In this document: one piece after another, positions 9,284-20,579 of the stretch
Layout: each line of letters starts with the position of its first letter
Numbering within the stretch: position 1 is the stretch's first letter
Source of the DNA: an uncultured Oxalobacter sp.
GTDB taxonomy: Bacteria; Pseudomonadota; Gammaproteobacteria; Burkholderiales; Burkholderiaceae_D
Assembly (NCBI GenBank): GCA_934277985.1
Contig: CAKQWF010000001.1
Span: 186,001 to 250,000 of the forward strand
Length of the DNA: 64,000 nucleotides
Direction of reading: 5' to 3'
The notes under the pieces: generated by a model
What the model was told of the DNA's origin: nothing
The model's database searches: none
Seen by the model: the letters and a program-made list of their open reading frames with translations, nothing else
Position numbers and translations under genes: made by a program

Positions 9284-11512
9284 ATGACGGTTGTTCCCAA
9301 AAATATCTTTTCCTATGTGCCGCGCAAGGTCAAACGCGCAGGTGCCGCTCCTTTTTTGCCGATGTCGAAAAAGGAAATGGATATTCTCGGCTGGGATGCG
9401 TGCGATATCATCATCGTATCAGGGGATGCCTATATCGATCATCCCAGTTTCGGTGCGTCGATTATCGGGCGTGTGCTGGAAGCACAGGGGTTTCGGGTCG
9501 GCATTATCGCGCAGCCTGACTGGAAATCGGCTGCTGATTTCCGTTCGCTGGGCAAGCCGCGTCTGTATTTCGGTGTGACGTCCGGCAATATGGATTCGAT
9601 GGTCAACCGCTATACCGCCGACCGAAAGATCCGTTCCGACGACGCCTATACACCGGGCGGTGTGGCAGGCAAACGGCCGGACAGGGCATTGCTGGTGTAT
9701 GCGCAACGCGCGAAAGAAGCCTATCCCGGCATACCGGTGGTGATAGGTTCCATCGAGGCCAGTCTCAGGCGTCTTGCGCATTATGATTACTGGTCGGATA
9801 CGGTGCGACGGTCGGTATTGCCCGATTCCAAGGCCGATATACTGGTGTATGGCAATGCCGAGCGGGCGATTGTCGAATTGTCTCACCGGATGGCGGCAGG
9901 AGAGAAGATCGGTTCGATCCGTGACATACGTGGAACGGCTTTCATGGTACCGCATGGCTGGGTACCGTCCGAGGACTGGACAGAGGTGGATTCGTCGCAT
10001 CTGGATACGCCGGGGCCGGTCAAAAAGCATCCCAATCCGTATTATCCGGAACAGGAAGCATGTGGTGCGCTGGCGAAACAGCAGGCAGCGGGTGCGGCGG
10101 GGCAGTCTGTTCGCGAAAGCCGGATCAGTCTGCGCCTGAAAGCCAACAGCCGGTCGGTAGTGAGGTTGCCATCGTTCGAGCAGGTACGCGATGATCCGGT
10201 TTTGTATGCGCATGCTTCGCGGGTGATGCATCTGGAGTCCAATCCCGGCAATGCGCGTGCGCTGGTGCAGGCACATGGCGAACGCGATGTCTGGATCAAT
10301 CCGCCGCCGTTGCCGCTGACGATGGAAGAAATGGACGGTGTCTATGGATTGCCTTATGCCCGTGCGCCGCATCCTGCCTATGGAAAGGCGCGGATTCCGG
10401 CATGGGAAATGATCCGTTTTTCCGTCAATATCATGCGTGGCTGTTTCGGCGGCTGCACCTTTTGCTCGATTACCGAACATGAAGGCCGGATTATCCAGAG
10501 TCGTTCGGAACCGTCCATTTTGCGGGAGATCGAGGAAATCCGCGATCATGTCGAGGGTTTTACCGGTGTGATTTCCGATCTGGGCGGGCCGTCGGCGAAT
10601 ATGTACCGGCTGGGATGCAAGAACGAGAAGGCGCAGCAGGTGTGTCGTCGCCTGTCCTGTGTCTATCCGGAAATCTGCAAGAACCTCGATACCGATCACA
10701 GCAAGCTGATTTCGTTGTATCGCAAGGCAAGGGCCTTGCCCGGAATCAAAAAAATCCTGATCGGTTCCGGTGTGCGTTACGATCTGGCGGTACGTTCGCC
10801 GGAATATATCCGCGAACTGGCGACATATCATGTAGGCGGTTTGCTGAAAATCGCACCGGAACATACCGAACCGAATGTCCTTTCGAAGATGATGAAACCA
10901 GGGATCGGGACATATGACGAGTTCAGAAAACTGTTCGACAAGTATTCGAAAGAGGCTGGCAAGGAACAGTATCTTGTACCTTATTTCATTGCAGCGCATC
11001 CCGGTGCGACGGACGAGGATATGCTCAATCTGGCATTGTGGCTGAAAAGAAACCATTTCAGGCCGGATCAGGTACAGACTTTCATGCCGACGCCGATGGC
11101 GCTGGCTTCCACCATGTACCATACCGGCAAGAATCCGCTGGAGCCGGTGTCGGCCGATTCGGAAACGGTTGAAACGGCGCGCAAGGGGCAGGTCAGGCGT
11201 TTGCACAAGGCTTTTTTGCGCTACCATGATCCGGAGAACTGGCAGTTGCTCAGGGAATGGTTGCGGCGTCATGGCAGGAGCGACCTGATCGGCAATGGAC
11301 CGGATCAGCTGGTGCCTGCGTGGAAATCGGCCCCCGTTTCCGTCAAAAACCGGTTTTCAGGGCCTGCCAAACCGGTGAAGCAGAAAACGGAGTATCCGGA
11401 ACGGTCTTCCCGTGTATCGCCGCGCCCGAAACAGGGGGATGGCAGAAAAGGACAGTTCGCCGGTGGTGCAAGCTACAGAAAGGGTGTCGCGGTACGCTCG
11501 GGCCGACGTTAG
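9284..11512 (+). CDS. YgiQ family radical SAM protein
   Basis: The 742-residue protein has an N-terminal domain with [16 protein letters not shown] and [16 protein letters not shown], typical of YgiQ (UPF0313). The radical SAM cluster motif [11 protein letters not shown] (Cys near 387, 391 and 394) is intact. The family carries a 4Fe-4S cluster and SAM, and its reaction is unknown. The last ~60 residues are basic and low in complexity. The frame is open back to a GTG at 9233, but the ATG at 9284 fits the family better. It has no operon partner on this strand other than the nearby MFS gene. Confidence 0.9.
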   Translation: MTVVPKNIFSYVPRKVKRAGAAPFLPMSKKEMDILGWDACDIIIVSGDAYIDHPSFGASIIGRVLEAQGFRVGIIAQPDWKSAADFRSLGKPRLYFGVTSGNMDSMVNRYTADRKIRSDDAYTPGGVAGKRPDRALLVYAQRAKEAYPGIPVVIGSIEASLRRLAHYDYWSDTVRRSVLPDSKADILVYGNAERAIVELSHRMAAGEKIGSIRDIRGTAFMVPHGWVPSEDWTEVDSSHLDTPGPVKKHPNPYYPEQEACGALAKQQAAGAAGQSVRESRISLRLKANSRSVVRLPSFEQVRDDPVLYAHASRVMHLESNPGNARALVQAHGERDVWINPPPLPLTMEEMDGVYGLPYARAPHPAYGKARIPAWEMIRFSVNIMRGCFGGCTFCSITEHEGRIIQSRSEPSILREIEEIRDHVEGFTGVISDLGGPSANMYRLGCKNEKAQQVCRRLSCVYPEICKNLDTDHSKLISLYRKARALPGIKKILIGSGVRYDLAVRSPEYIRELATYHVGGLLKIAPEHTEPNVLSKMMKPGIGTYDEFRKLFDKYSKEAGKEQYLVPYFIAAHPGATDEDMLNLALWLKRNHFRPDQVQTFMPTPMALASTMYHTGKNPLEPVSADSETVETARKGQVRRLHKAFLRYHDPENWQLLREWLRRHGRSDLIGNGPDQLVPAWKSAPVSVKNRFSGPAKPVKQKTEYPERSSRVSPRPKQGDGRKGQFAGGASYRKGVAVRSGRR

Positions 11513-11587
11513 CGGCAGTGTTTTCAGTACAATCAGCAGTGTTTCGATCCGTTTTTTCACATTGCTCCAGCAAAAAACGTTTCATTG

Positions 11588-12772
11588 ATGGCTTTGTCTC
11601 TGCTCAGCTTTGCGCTGGCTGATGTCCGTGATGGCCTGGGGCCGTTTCTTGGTGTCTATCTTCAGGGGAAGGGTTGGATGCCGGATGAAATCGGGTATGT
11701 CATGACGGCGGGCGGGTTGGCAGGCATGCTGTTTACGACTCCGCTGGGTGCGCTTACGGACAGTACGCGGCACAAACGGTTTGCCATGGCTGTCGCGACC
11801 GTGTTGATCGTGTTGTCGGTCATGGCGGTTTTTCTGTGCCAGTCTTTCGTGCTGGTGGCCGGGATGCAGGTCGTTCAGGGGATCATGGCGGCCGCCATCG
11901 CACCGTTGCTCACCAGTATATCGCTGGGTGTCGTCGGTCAGAAAGGGTTGGCGCATCGTCTCGGGCAAAACGAGGCCTGGAATCATTTCGGCAATTTTTC
12001 CACGGCTGCGCTGGGTGGCCTTGTCGGGTATTTTTACGGTATTCCCGGCGTGTTTGCCGTGATGCTGGCGATGGGGTTGTTTTCCGTACTGTTCGTGATG
12101 ATGGTCAATCCGGCGCATATCGATCATGATGTCGCGCGCGGACTGGAAGAAAAAAAGGATGCTGAACCCATGCCGGTCATGCGGATGCTGGCGACGCCAT
12201 CGATTTTCGTGGTCGGTATGATCCTGTTCTTTTTCCATCTGGGCAATGCCGCGCTTTTGCCGTTGCTTGGGCAGTCGGCTGTCGCGACTTTCAGGGTCAA
12301 TCCGGCCGTCTATACGGCGGCGACAGTCATTCTTGCCCAGCTGACGATGGTACCGATGGCATTGTGGGCTGCGAAAATCGCTGACAAACGGGGGTATGGT
12401 CTGGTTATTCTGCTGGCCCTTCTGGCGTTGCCGGTCAGGGGACTGGTGGCCGGTTTCTGGCATAGTCCATGGAGTATTTTGCCGGTGCAGATTCTCGATG
12501 GTGTGGGGGCCGGGCTGATCGGTGTGGCGACACCGGGGATCGTCGCACGGATATTGCGTGGAACCGGGCACGTCAATCTGGGGCTCGGTGTCGTGATGAC
12601 CTTGCAGGGGATCGGTGCGGCTTCAAGCAGTACGCTGGGCGGCTTGTTCGCGCACCATGCCGGATACAGCGCCGCTTTTCTGGCACTGACGGTTGCCGCA
12701 TGTTGTGCCGTAGTGTTGTTTCTGGGGGCACGGAAGTGGTTGCCCGCTTTCAGGCGCGAGCTGGTTCGATAA
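11588..12772 (+). CDS. Major facilitator superfamily transporter
   Basis: This 394-residue protein has about twelve hydrophobic helices in two halves. DSTRHKR between helices 2 and 3 is the MFS loop motif. The N-terminus ALSLLSFALADVRDGLGPFLGVYLQGKGW suggests a drug- or metabolite-efflux-like MFS branch, but the substrate cannot be read from sequence. A TTG directly before the ATG (11585) is also possible. The gene starts 75 bases after the YgiQ gene and no terminator is obvious between them. Confidence 0.87.
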   Translation: MALSLLSFALADVRDGLGPFLGVYLQGKGWMPDEIGYVMTAGGLAGMLFTTPLGALTDSTRHKRFAMAVATVLIVLSVMAVFLCQSFVLVAGMQVVQGIMAAAIAPLLTSISLGVVGQKGLAHRLGQNEAWNHFGNFSTAALGGLVGYFYGIPGVFAVMLAMGLFSVLFVMMVNPAHIDHDVARGLEEKKDAEPMPVMRMLATPSIFVVGMILFFFHLGNAALLPLLGQSAVATFRVNPAVYTAATVILAQLTMVPMALWAAKIADKRGYGLVILLALLALPVRGLVAGFWHSPWSILPVQILDGVGAGLIGVATPGIVARILRGTGHVNLGLGVVMTLQGIGAASSSTLGGLFAHHAGYSAAFLALTVAACCAVVLFLGARKWLPAFRRELVR

Positions 12773-12927
12773 GTCTGCCATATCGCAACGTTTCATCGTA
12801 AACCGTGATGCCATGTGGGCGTAATAGTGCGAGTTTTTGATGAAATTGAGTAAAATGTATCTTTTTACCGGCTTTTCCGGTTTATAGTGTTTCGTTTTCC
12901 GTCTTACCTGTCCTTTTCTGCAAACTA

Positions 12928-14721
12928 ATGAAAAACATCCGCAATTTTTCCATTATCGCCCATATCGACCATGGCAAATCGACGCTTGCCGACCGGATTA
13001 TCCAGTTGTGCGGAGGCCTGTCGGATCGTGAAATGGAAGCGCAGGTGCTCGATTCCATGGATCTGGAACGGGAACGGGGGATTACGATCAAGGCGCAGAC
13101 TGCGGCGCTGAACTACAAGGCCAGAGACGGACAGATTTACAACCTGAATCTGATCGATACGCCGGGACATGTCGACTTCAGTTATGAGGTCAGCCGTTCC
13201 CTTTCCGCATGCGAGGGGGCATTGCTGGTGGTGGATGCTTCACAGGGAGTCGAGGCGCAGACGGTCGCGAATTGTTATACGGCGCTGGATCTGGATGTGG
13301 AAGTGGTTCCTGTGTTGAACAAGATCGATTTGCCGTCGGCCGATCCGGACAATGCCAAGGCAGAGATCGAGGATGTGATCGGGATCGATGCATCGGACGC
13401 TATTCTGTGTTCCGCCAAAACCGGAGAAGGTGTCGAAGATATTCTGGAAGCGATCATCGCGAAGGTGCCGCCGCCGCAAGGCGATCCGGATGCTCCGTTG
13501 CAGGCATTGATTATCGATTCATGGTTCGATAATTACGTGGGTGTGGTCATGCTGGTGCGTATCAAGAACGGTACGCTCAAACCAAAAGAGAAGATCCGCC
13601 TGATGGCGACCGGATCGGAGTATCTGGTGGAAAATGTCGGTGTTTTTTCGCCACGTTCCCAGCCGAGAGAATCCTTGTCGGCCGGGCAGGTCGGTTTCGT
13701 CATCGCCGGCATCAAGGAACTGAAAGCGGCACAGGTGGGCGATACGATTACATTGGCTTCACGTCCCGCAGACAAACCGCTTCCGGGGTTCAAGGAAGTG
13801 CAGCCGCAGGTTTTCGCCGGTTTGTTTCCGGTCGAGGCAAACCAGTACGATGCCTTGCGCGATTCGCTGGAGAAACTCAAGCTCAACGATGCTTCGTTGC
13901 AATATGAGCCGGAAGTTTCCCAGGCGCTCGGATTCGGTTTCCGTTGTGGTTTCCTCGGGCTTTTGCACATGGAGATCGTGCAGGAAAGGCTTGAACGGGA
14001 ATTCGGGATGGATCTGATTACGACTGCACCGACGGTCGTGTATGAAGTGTTGCTCAAAAACGGCGAATTGCTCAAGGTGGACAATCCGTCGAAGATGCCC
14101 GATCCGGCAAGGATCGAGGAAATCCGTGAGCCGATCGTGACGGTGAATCTGTATATGCCACAGGAATATGTCGGCCCTGTCATGACGCTTTGCAACCAGA
14201 AGCGCGGTATCCAGATGGATATGCATTATCACGGCAAACAGGTTCGCTTGACATATGAATTGCCCATGGCGGAAATCGTGCTCGATTTCTTCGACAGGAT
14301 GAAGTCCATCTCGCGCGGATATGCTTCGATGGAATACGAGTTCAAGGAATACCGTGCTTCCGATGTGGTCAAGGTCGATATGCTTATCAATGGCGACAAG
14401 GTGGATGCGCTGGCCATTATCGTGCATCGCAGCAACAGTCAGTTCCGGGGACGTGCGGTAGCGGCGAAGATGCGTGAGCTGATTCCACGACAAATGTTCG
14501 ATGTCGCCATTCAGGCCGCGATCGGTTCGACGATCATTTCGCGTGAAAACGTGAAAGCCTTGCGCAAGAATGTGCTGGCGAAATGTTATGGCGGTGATAT
14601 TACCCGCAAGCGCAAGTTGCTTGAAAAACAGAAGGCGGGCAAGAAACGGATGAAACAGGTCGGTTCTGTGGAAGTGCCACAGGAAGCCTTCCTGGCGATT
14701 TTACAAGTGGATGAAAAATGA
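12928..14721 (+). CDS. lepA: Elongation factor 4 (back-translocating GTPase LepA)
   Basis: The 597-residue translational GTPase has G1 [13 protein letters not shown] (about residues 10-22), the G3 motif DTPGHVDF, and G4 NKIDLP. EF-G-like domains II, III and V follow, then the LepA-specific C-terminal domain ending in [19 protein letters not shown]. It acts on ribosomes under ionic or cold stress and in initiation or assembly. It heads the lepA-lepB-rnc-era-recO-pdxJ-acpS-nagZ series, and its stop overlaps the lepB start. Confidence 0.97.
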   Translation: MKNIRNFSIIAHIDHGKSTLADRIIQLCGGLSDREMEAQVLDSMDLERERGITIKAQTAALNYKARDGQIYNLNLIDTPGHVDFSYEVSRSLSACEGALLVVDASQGVEAQTVANCYTALDLDVEVVPVLNKIDLPSADPDNAKAEIEDVIGIDASDAILCSAKTGEGVEDILEAIIAKVPPPQGDPDAPLQALIIDSWFDNYVGVVMLVRIKNGTLKPKEKIRLMATGSEYLVENVGVFSPRSQPRESLSAGQVGFVIAGIKELKAAQVGDTITLASRPADKPLPGFKEVQPQVFAGLFPVEANQYDALRDSLEKLKLNDASLQYEPEVSQALGFGFRCGFLGLLHMEIVQERLEREFGMDLITTAPTVVYEVLLKNGELLKVDNPSKMPDPARIEEIREPIVTVNLYMPQEYVGPVMTLCNQKRGIQMDMHYHGKQVRLTYELPMAEIVLDFFDRMKSISRGYASMEYEFKEYRASDVVKVDMLINGDKVDALAIIVHRSNSQFRGRAVAAKMRELIPRQMFDVAIQAAIGSTIISRENVKALRKNVLAKCYGGDITRKRKLLEKQKAGKKRMKQVGSVEVPQEAFLAILQVDEK

Positions 14722-15635
14722 ACGTGCAGTCCTTGCTGGGTAATTTTGCCCTGATCCTTTTCATACTGATGGTGGTATCGGGGGTTATCTGGTTTTATGA
14801 CAGGCTGGTTTTGGCCAAAAAACGGAAAGCGGCGGCCGAAGCGGCGCTTGCGGCTTTCGATGAACGCAATGCAAGATTGAAAGCGCAGGGTATCAAGGTG
14901 GATGAATCGGGGCGTGATATCTTGCGTGAGAAATTGCTGAAACGGCCGATGTGGGTGGAATATTCGGGCAGTTTTTTCCCGGTTATCGCTGCTGTATTCC
15001 TTGTCCGTTCTTTTTTGTGGGAACCTTTCCGCATTCCGTCGAGTTCGATGGTGCCGACGCTCCAGATCGGCGACATGATTCTGGTCAGCAAATACAGTTA
15101 CGGTATCCGTCTGCCGGTGCTGAACCAGAAAATCATCGATCTGGGCGATCCGCAAAAAGGTGATGTGGTCGTATTCAAGTTTCCGAAAGATACCTCGCTT
15201 GACTATATCAAGCGGGTGGTCGGCGTTGGTGGCGATCGCGTGGAATACCGCAACAAGAAGCTCATCATCAACGGTGTGGAATCGAAATACCAGCCGCTGG
15301 GCGATTATCTCGATACGGAAACCCTGACCTATTCCAAGGAGTTCGAGGAAGATCTGGCGGGTACGGATGTTCATCACCATATCCTGAACGATAATCGTGC
15401 GCCGGCTTATGTGCCGCATCCCGACCGGTTCAAGAACCGGCATATGTGTACCTACAATGCGGAAGGTTTTATCTGTACGGTTCCGCAAGGATATTATTTC
15501 ATGATGGGTGACAACCGCGACAACAGTCTGGACAGCCGTTACTGGGGGTTCGTGCCGGACGAATATATTGTCGGTAAAGCGTTTATGGTCTGGATGAATC
15601 TGGGCGACATGACGCGGATCGGTGGTATCCGGTAA
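14718..15635 (+). CDS. lepB: Signal peptidase I
   Basis: This 305-residue inner-membrane serine protease removes signal peptides from Sec and Tat substrates. Two N-terminal membrane segments flank a basic cytoplasmic loop. The catalytic Ser lies in [14 protein letters not shown] (box B), the catalytic Lys in [11 protein letters not shown], and box E reads [15 protein letters not shown] overlap (14718-14721) with lepA shows translational coupling. Substrates in this window would include the small exported proteins at 35.6-37.4 kb. Confidence 0.96.
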   Translation: MNVQSLLGNFALILFILMVVSGVIWFYDRLVLAKKRKAAAEAALAAFDERNARLKAQGIKVDESGRDILREKLLKRPMWVEYSGSFFPVIAAVFLVRSFLWEPFRIPSSSMVPTLQIGDMILVSKYSYGIRLPVLNQKIIDLGDPQKGDVVVFKFPKDTSLDYIKRVVGVGGDRVEYRNKKLIINGVESKYQPLGDYLDTETLTYSKEFEEDLAGTDVHHHILNDNRAPAYVPHPDRFKNRHMCTYNAEGFICTVPQGYYFMMGDNRDNSLDSRYWGFVPDEYIVGKAFMVWMNLGDMTRIGGIR

Positions 15636-15695
15636 TGGACGGCGCGCGCAGTGTGCGCCGCAATGTTGCATGACAGGACAATGTCGGGACGAACG

Positions 15696-16499
15696 ATGAT
15701 GAATCTGAAAATTCTGCAGGACAGGATCGGTTATACATTCGACCGGGCGGATTTGCTCCAGCAGGCCATGACGCACCGCAGTTACAGCAGTCAGCACAAC
15801 GAGCGGCTTGAATTTCTCGGCGATTCGCTGCTCAATTGTGTGACGGCGATCAATCTTTATGAACGTTTTACCGGACTGAACGAAGGAACGCTCTCGCGAT
15901 TGCGTTCGAGTCTGGTCAGGCAGCAAGCCTTGTATGAAATCGCGCAGAAACTGGAATTGTCGCGTTTTTTGCGGCTGGGCGAAGGCGAAATCAAGGCAGG
16001 CGGCGCCAGACGTCCTTCGATTCTGGCCGATGCGATGGAAGCCTTGTTCGGCGCCATTTTTCTGGATGCAGGGTTCGAGGCGGTCAGGCGGGTCATTACC
16101 GGGCTGTTTGCAGGCATGATGAGCGAACTCGATCCGGAAACATATGGCAAGGATGCCAAAACGCAATTGCAGGAGTATTTGCAGGGCCACAGAATGGCAT
16201 TGCCGGAATATCATGTAGTTGCGACACGCGGTGCGGCACACAATCAGGAATTCGAAGTCGAGTGTGTGATCGGAAAATTCGGTATTCATGTGGGCGGAAC
16301 GGGGACCAGTCGTCGTGCTGCCGAGCAGGAGGCTGCCCGAAAAGCACTTGTCGCGGTGACGGATGCGATGAGAAGCCGCAGTATGCGGACATCCGGCAAA
16401 GGCAAACAGGCAGCAGCGGTGTCGTCGGAAAACGCGAAAATGGCAGATGTGTCACATGCGTTGACTGACGGCAAGGCGGCGCGATCTTCTAGCAGATGA
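15696..16499 (+). CDS. rnc: Ribonuclease III
   Basis: This 267-residue protein cleaves double-stranded RNA, including rRNA precursors. The catalytic signature [12 protein letters not shown] lies near residues 37-48. A double-stranded RNA-binding domain (about 155-225, with [19 protein letters not shown]) follows. A ~40-residue polar tail after the dsRBD is longer than in E. coli. The frame is open from 15651, but the ATG pair at 15696/15699 fits the family N-terminus ([14 protein letters not shown]). Confidence 0.95.
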   Translation: MMNLKILQDRIGYTFDRADLLQQAMTHRSYSSQHNERLEFLGDSLLNCVTAINLYERFTGLNEGTLSRLRSSLVRQQALYEIAQKLELSRFLRLGEGEIKAGGARRPSILADAMEALFGAIFLDAGFEAVRRVITGLFAGMMSELDPETYGKDAKTQLQEYLQGHRMALPEYHVVATRGAAHNQEFEVECVIGKFGIHVGGTGTSRRAAEQEAARKALVAVTDAMRSRSMRTSGKGKQAAAVSSENAKMADVSHALTDGKAARSSSR

Positions 16500-16509
16500 G
16501 GCTGAAATC

Positions 16510-17409
16510 ATGACAGACCAGAAAAACGATCATTTCCGTTGCGGGTATATCGCGATCGTCGGGCGGCCCAATGTCGGCAAATCCACGTTGATGAATGAGC
16601 TGATCGGCGCCAAGGTCAGTATTACATCCCGCAAGGCGCAAACGACACGTCACCGCATTATGGGTATCCAGACGGATGATGATGCCCAGTTCGTCTATAT
16701 CGATACCCCGGGGTTCCAGACTCGTTACAACAATGCGCTGAACAAGAATCTGAACCGTACCGTCAGGGATACGCTTTCGGCTGCGGATGTGATTGTTTTT
16801 GTGGTGGATGCCGGCGTTTTCGGACAGGCGGACGAACAGGTTCTCGCGTTGTTGCCTGAAAACGTTCCGGTGATTCTGACGATCAACAAAACGGACAAGA
16901 TTCGCGAAAAGGCTGAGCTGATTCCGTTTGCGCAGAAAATCGCGGGTTTGCGTGAATTTGCGGCGATCGTTCCGGTATCTGCGCGACAGCGTTTCCAGCT
17001 CAATGAACTGGAAGAGGAAATCCGGAAGTTGTTGCCTGAGAATCCGCCGTTTTTCTCGCCGGACGATGTGACGGACAAAAGCGAGCGTTTCATGGCTGCG
17101 GAAATCATCCGCGAAAAGATTTTCCGTTATACCGGTGACGAGTTGCCCTATACGAGTACGGTGGTGATCGAACAGTTCGAACGAAAAGAAAAGATATGCC
17201 GGGTGTTTGCAGCCGTGCTGGTGGATCGCGATGCGCACAAGGCGATGATCATCGGTCACAAGGGGGACAAGCTGAAAGAAATTTCCACGGAAGCGCGGCG
17301 CGATATGGAAAAGATGTTCGGCGTTCCTGTGTATCTTGAAATCTGGGTCAAGGTCAAGTCCGGCTGGGCCGACAATGAAGCGGGTCTCCGTGCATATGGC
17401 TACGAATAA
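16510..17409 (+). CDS. era: GTPase Era
   Basis: This 299-residue GTPase binds the 3' end of 16S rRNA and assists 30S maturation. G1 is [10 protein letters not shown], followed by the [10 protein letters not shown] switch region, DTPGFQ (G3) and NKTDKI (G4). A C-terminal KH domain contains [12 protein letters not shown]. The rnc-era-recO order is conserved. The gap from rnc is ten bases. Confidence 0.97.
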   Translation: MTDQKNDHFRCGYIAIVGRPNVGKSTLMNELIGAKVSITSRKAQTTRHRIMGIQTDDDAQFVYIDTPGFQTRYNNALNKNLNRTVRDTLSAADVIVFVVDAGVFGQADEQVLALLPENVPVILTINKTDKIREKAELIPFAQKIAGLREFAAIVPVSARQRFQLNELEEEIRKLLPENPPFFSPDDVTDKSERFMAAEIIREKIFRYTGDELPYTSTVVIEQFERKEKICRVFAAVLVDRDAHKAMIIGHKGDKLKEISTEARRDMEKMFGVPVYLEIWVKVKSGWADNEAGLRAYGYE

Positions 17410-17430
17410 CGGATTACGTAACAGGCTTGC

Positions 17431-18246
17431 ATGTCGAGGTTTCAGGACAAAACCGGTGAGTCGGACGCAGTGAATGCTGACATGGAGGAAATACAGGCGT
17501 CTGTACGCGAGAAAAGGCGTGCCTTGTCTGCGGAAAATCACCGGATTGCCGAGCAACCGGGCTTTGTCCTGCATAGCCATATGTATCGCGAAAGCAGTCT
17601 GGTCATCGATGTGTTCACACGCGATTACGGCAGGGTGGCGCTCGTTGCCAAGGGCGCGAAGCGTCCGTCTTCACGGTTGCGCGGTGTCTTGCAGACTTTC
17701 CAGCCCTTGTCCATCGGCTGGAGCGGCAAGTCCGAATTGAGGACATTGACGTCGGCTGAGTGGGTCGGCGGCATGATTCCGCTGGAAAATTCCGCACTGC
17801 TCTACGGGTTTTATCTCAATGAACTTTTGCTGCGCTTGCTGGCGCGGGAAGACCCGCATCAGGGACTTTTCGAGCATTATGTCCGTGCACTGACACGTCT
17901 GGCGACTTCGGAGTCGGCACAGACGGTATTGCGTGTGTTCGAGCTGGCGTTGTTGCGTGAGACGGGGGTGGGGGCCGATCTGTCGCTTGATGCCAGAAAC
18001 AATTGTCCAGTCGATCCGGAAGGGGTGTATGTCGTCGATCCGGAAAGCGGTCCGCGTCCCGCGATGTTGGCCGATACGGCACCGCGAGTGCTCGGCAAGA
18101 CATTGCTGGATATGGTCAGCGAAGATTATTCCGATCCGCAAACTCAACAGCAAAGCAAGTTGCTGATGCGTTTTCTGCTGGCACATCATCTTAACGGTGT
18201 GCCATTGCAGACACGGAAAATACTGATAGACCTGCGTCAGCTGTGA
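17431..18246 (+). CDS. recO: DNA repair protein RecO
   Basis: This 271-residue mediator helps RecF/RecR load RecA on gapped DNA. The OB-fold begins near residue 47 with [24 protein letters not shown], and [13 protein letters not shown] is a family signature. The helical domain follows. The ~45-residue charged segment before the OB-fold is longer than in E. coli RecO, so the true start could be a downstream codon, although no better ATG with a Shine-Dalgarno is seen. The classical zinc cysteines are not all present. Confidence 0.93.
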   Translation: MSRFQDKTGESDAVNADMEEIQASVREKRRALSAENHRIAEQPGFVLHSHMYRESSLVIDVFTRDYGRVALVAKGAKRPSSRLRGVLQTFQPLSIGWSGKSELRTLTSAEWVGGMIPLENSALLYGFYLNELLLRLLAREDPHQGLFEHYVRALTRLATSESAQTVLRVFELALLRETGVGADLSLDARNNCPVDPEGVYVVDPESGPRPAMLADTAPRVLGKTLLDMVSEDYSDPQTQQQSKLLMRFLLAHHLNGVPLQTRKILIDLRQL

Positions 18247-18292
18247 CAAAAGGTTAAACTAGTTTTATGTATGTCCTTTTTTTCTTGAGTCT

Positions 18293-19063
18293 ATGAGCAT
18301 GATTGAAACGAGTGGCGCCGGCATCGAACTGGGCGTCAATATCGACCATATCGCCACCTTGCGCAACGCCAGGGGCACGACTTATCCCGATCCATTGATG
18401 GCCGCGCTGATGGCTGAAGAGGCGGGCGCGGATGCCATCACCCTGCATTTGCGCGAAGATCGTCGCCATATCAAGGATGCGGATGTCCGTGCCATTCGTC
18501 CCATGCTGGTGACACGGATGAATCTGGAATCAGCCATTACTTCGGAAATGATCGATTTCGCCTGTGAAATCAGGCCGGCGGATGTCTGTCTGGTTCCCGA
18601 ACGGCGTGAGGAGCTGACGACGGAAGGCGGTCTTGATGTCGTGCGTTATTTCGATATTGTTCAGTCGGCTGTCGAACGGCTGACCAGTGCGGGTATTCGC
18701 GTCAGTCTGTTCATCGATCCGGATGAAGAGCAGATCATCGCGGCTCATGAAAGCGGTGCGCCGGTCATCGAACTGCATACGGGACGCTATGCCAATGCAT
18801 TCGATGCCGCTTCGCTGGAATACGAACTGGACCGGATACGCGAAGGGGTGACGGAAGGTATCCGGCATGGTCTGAAAGTCAATGCGGGGCATGGCCTGCA
18901 TTATGAAAATGTGGTGCCGATCGCCCGTATCGACGGGATATCCGAACTGAATATCGGCCATTCCATTGTGGCACGCGCTGTTTTTTCGGGCTGGAAAAAG
19001 GCGGTATCCGATATGAAGGCGCTCATCGTCGGTGCGAGACGTCCGGCCGGAAGCGGCGCGTGA
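18293..19063 (+). CDS. pdxJ: Pyridoxine 5'-phosphate synthase
   Basis: This 256-residue TIM-barrel enzyme condenses deoxyxylulose 5-phosphate with the PdxA product to form pyridoxine 5'-phosphate. [17 protein letters not shown] is the N-terminal signature. HLREDRRHI contains the substrate-binding Arg/His residues, and GHGLHYENV is near the active site. The ATG at 18293 or 18299 could start it. It lies 17 bases before acpS. Confidence 0.96.
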   Translation: MSMIETSGAGIELGVNIDHIATLRNARGTTYPDPLMAALMAEEAGADAITLHLREDRRHIKDADVRAIRPMLVTRMNLESAITSEMIDFACEIRPADVCLVPERREELTTEGGLDVVRYFDIVQSAVERLTSAGIRVSLFIDPDEEQIIAAHESGAPVIELHTGRYANAFDAASLEYELDRIREGVTEGIRHGLKVNAGHGLHYENVVPIARIDGISELNIGHSIVARAVFSGWKKAVSDMKALIVGARRPAGSGA

Positions 19064-19079
19064 TGCTGGAGATGGCGAC

Positions 19080-19493
19080 ATGATTTACGGTATCGGAACC
19101 GATATGACCCTGATTTCGCGTATCAGGGCTGCGCTGGAACGGCATGGCGACCGTTTTGCGGAAAAAATTTTGGGGCCGGAAGAAATGTTGCGTTACCGGC
19201 ATCGCAAGACAAAAGTCGAATTGCGGGGGCTTCGTTATCTGGCGACCCGTTTTGCGGCCAAGGAAGCGTTTTCCAAGGCGCTGGGGCTGGGAATGCGTAT
19301 GCCGATGACATGGCGTGCCATGCAGCTGTTGAACGCGAAAAGTGGCAAGCCGGAAGCGGTTTGCAGCGGCAAGTTGAAAGAGCATATGGAAAAACTGGGG
19401 CTGAAGGCGCAGGTGTCGGTGACGGACGAGGCAGATTTCGCCGTGGCGTTCGTCGTGATCGAACGTGTGGAAACGACTGGAAATATCAACTGA
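19080..19493 (+). CDS. acpS: Holo-[acyl-carrier-protein] synthase
   Basis: This 137-residue enzyme attaches the 4'-phosphopantetheine arm of CoA to [18 protein letters not shown] carries the Mg-binding Asp, and [13 protein letters not shown] carries the catalytic Glu. The open frame begins upstream at 19032, but the ATG at 19080 gives the canonical N-terminus and has a GGAGATGG region upstream. TDMTLISR replaces the usual TDIVEISR, a mild variation. Confidence 0.95.
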   Translation: MIYGIGTDMTLISRIRAALERHGDRFAEKILGPEEMLRYRHRKTKVELRGLRYLATRFAAKEAFSKALGLGMRMPMTWRAMQLLNAKSGKPEAVCSGKLKEHMEKLGLKAQVSVTDEADFAVAFVVIERVETTGNIN

Positions 19494-19505
19494 CAGGGTG
19501 GGAAT

Positions 19506-20579
19506 ATGCAGGCTGCCAAGAGTATTTTGTTAAGCGGAAAAAGAAACAGTTACGGGCCTGTCATGCTCGATGTGATCGGCTTGCGGTTGCTGGAAGAGGA
19601 TATCCGCAGGATACGTCATCCTCTGACGGGCGGGGTCATTTTGTTCGCGCGCAATTACCAGAATCGTGAACAGCTCATGGCGTTGACCAGCGCCATTCGC
19701 AAGGAAAGGCCGGATATTCTGATCGCCGTCGATCATGAAGGGGGACGTGTCCAGCGTTTCCGTTTCGACGGGTTCACACGCTTGCCAGCCATGGGGGTGC
19801 TGGGAAAAATGTGGGACGATGATCCGGTCGAGGCGGCACGTGTTGCCATGGCGGTCGGGTATGTACTGGCTTCCGAATTGCGTACGTGCGGTATCGATTT
19901 TTCGTTCACGCCTGTACTGGATCTGGATTACGGCGTTTCGTCGGTGATCGGCGACCGTTCGTTCCATCGCGATCCGGTCGCAGTGACGCTTCTGGCGAAA
20001 AGTCTCAATTATGGTCTGGCGCAAGTCGGTATGGCCAACTGTGGCAAGCATTATCCGGGGCACGGCTATGCCAGAGGAGATTCCCATACGGAAATTCCGG
20101 TGGATGATCGTCCGCTGGAAGCCATCATGGCGGCAGATATGGTGCCGTATCGCGGACTGGGTATGAGTCTGGCCAGCGTCATGCCGGCGCATGTGATTTA
20201 TCCGCAAGTGGATGCCATGCCGGCCGGTTTCTCGAAAAAGTGGCTTTCCATCCTGAAAAACGATCTCGGTTTCGATGGTGTCGTTTTCAGTGATGATCTC
20301 AGTATGGAAGGTGCCAGTGTCGCCGGTGGTATCGTCGAACGTGCGCAGGCTGCGCTTGATGCCGGTTGCGACATGATTCTGGTTTGCAATTCGCCAGCCA
20401 TGGCCGATGAATTGCTGGCCAATCTGCCGCCGTTGCCGGAAGAAGCACTGCGTTTGTGTACGACACGTATCGGCAGTCTGGTTCCCAAAACGCCCGCACC
20501 GGACTGGGAAACGCTCCAGTCGGAAGTACGGTACCGGCAGGCGCGTGCGCTTGTCGAGCGTATTGCGAAACAGGACTGA
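19506..20579 (+). CDS. nagZ: Beta-N-acetylhexosaminidase (peptidoglycan recycling)
   Basis: This 357-residue GH3 enzyme removes GlcNAc from 1,6-anhydro-muropeptides in the cytoplasm. Visible motifs are [23 protein letters not shown] (the catalytic Asp-His dyad loop) and [12 protein letters not shown] with the nucleophile Asp. About 20 residues precede the conserved GPVMLDVIG, so a start at ATG 19563 is possible but would cut into the conserved region. Its stop codon overlaps the uvrC start. Confidence 0.94.
   Translation: MQAAKSILLSGKRNSYGPVMLDVIGLRLLEEDIRRIRHPLTGGVILFARNYQNREQLMALTSAIRKERPDILIAVDHEGGRVQRFRFDGFTRLPAMGVLGKMWDDDPVEAARVAMAVGYVLASELRTCGIDFSFTPVLDLDYGVSSVIGDRSFHRDPVAVTLLAKSLNYGLAQVGMANCGKHYPGHGYARGDSHTEIPVDDRPLEAIMAADMVPYRGLGMSLASVMPAHVIYPQVDAMPAGFSKKWLSILKNDLGFDGVVFSDDLSMEGASVAGGIVERAQAALDAGCDMILVCNSPAMADELLANLPPLPEEALRLCTTRIGSLVPKTPAPDWETLQSEVRYRQARALVERIAKQD

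Noticed and set aside
9419..11272. 617-codon open frame on the minus strand opposite the YgiQ gene
   Set aside because: Shadow of the real gene; the product is Arg/His/Gln rich with no recognisable motif.
14586..16289. 567-codon open frame on the minus strand opposite lepA end, lepB and rnc
   Set aside because: It spans three real genes with complete motifs and has no ribosome site or domain.
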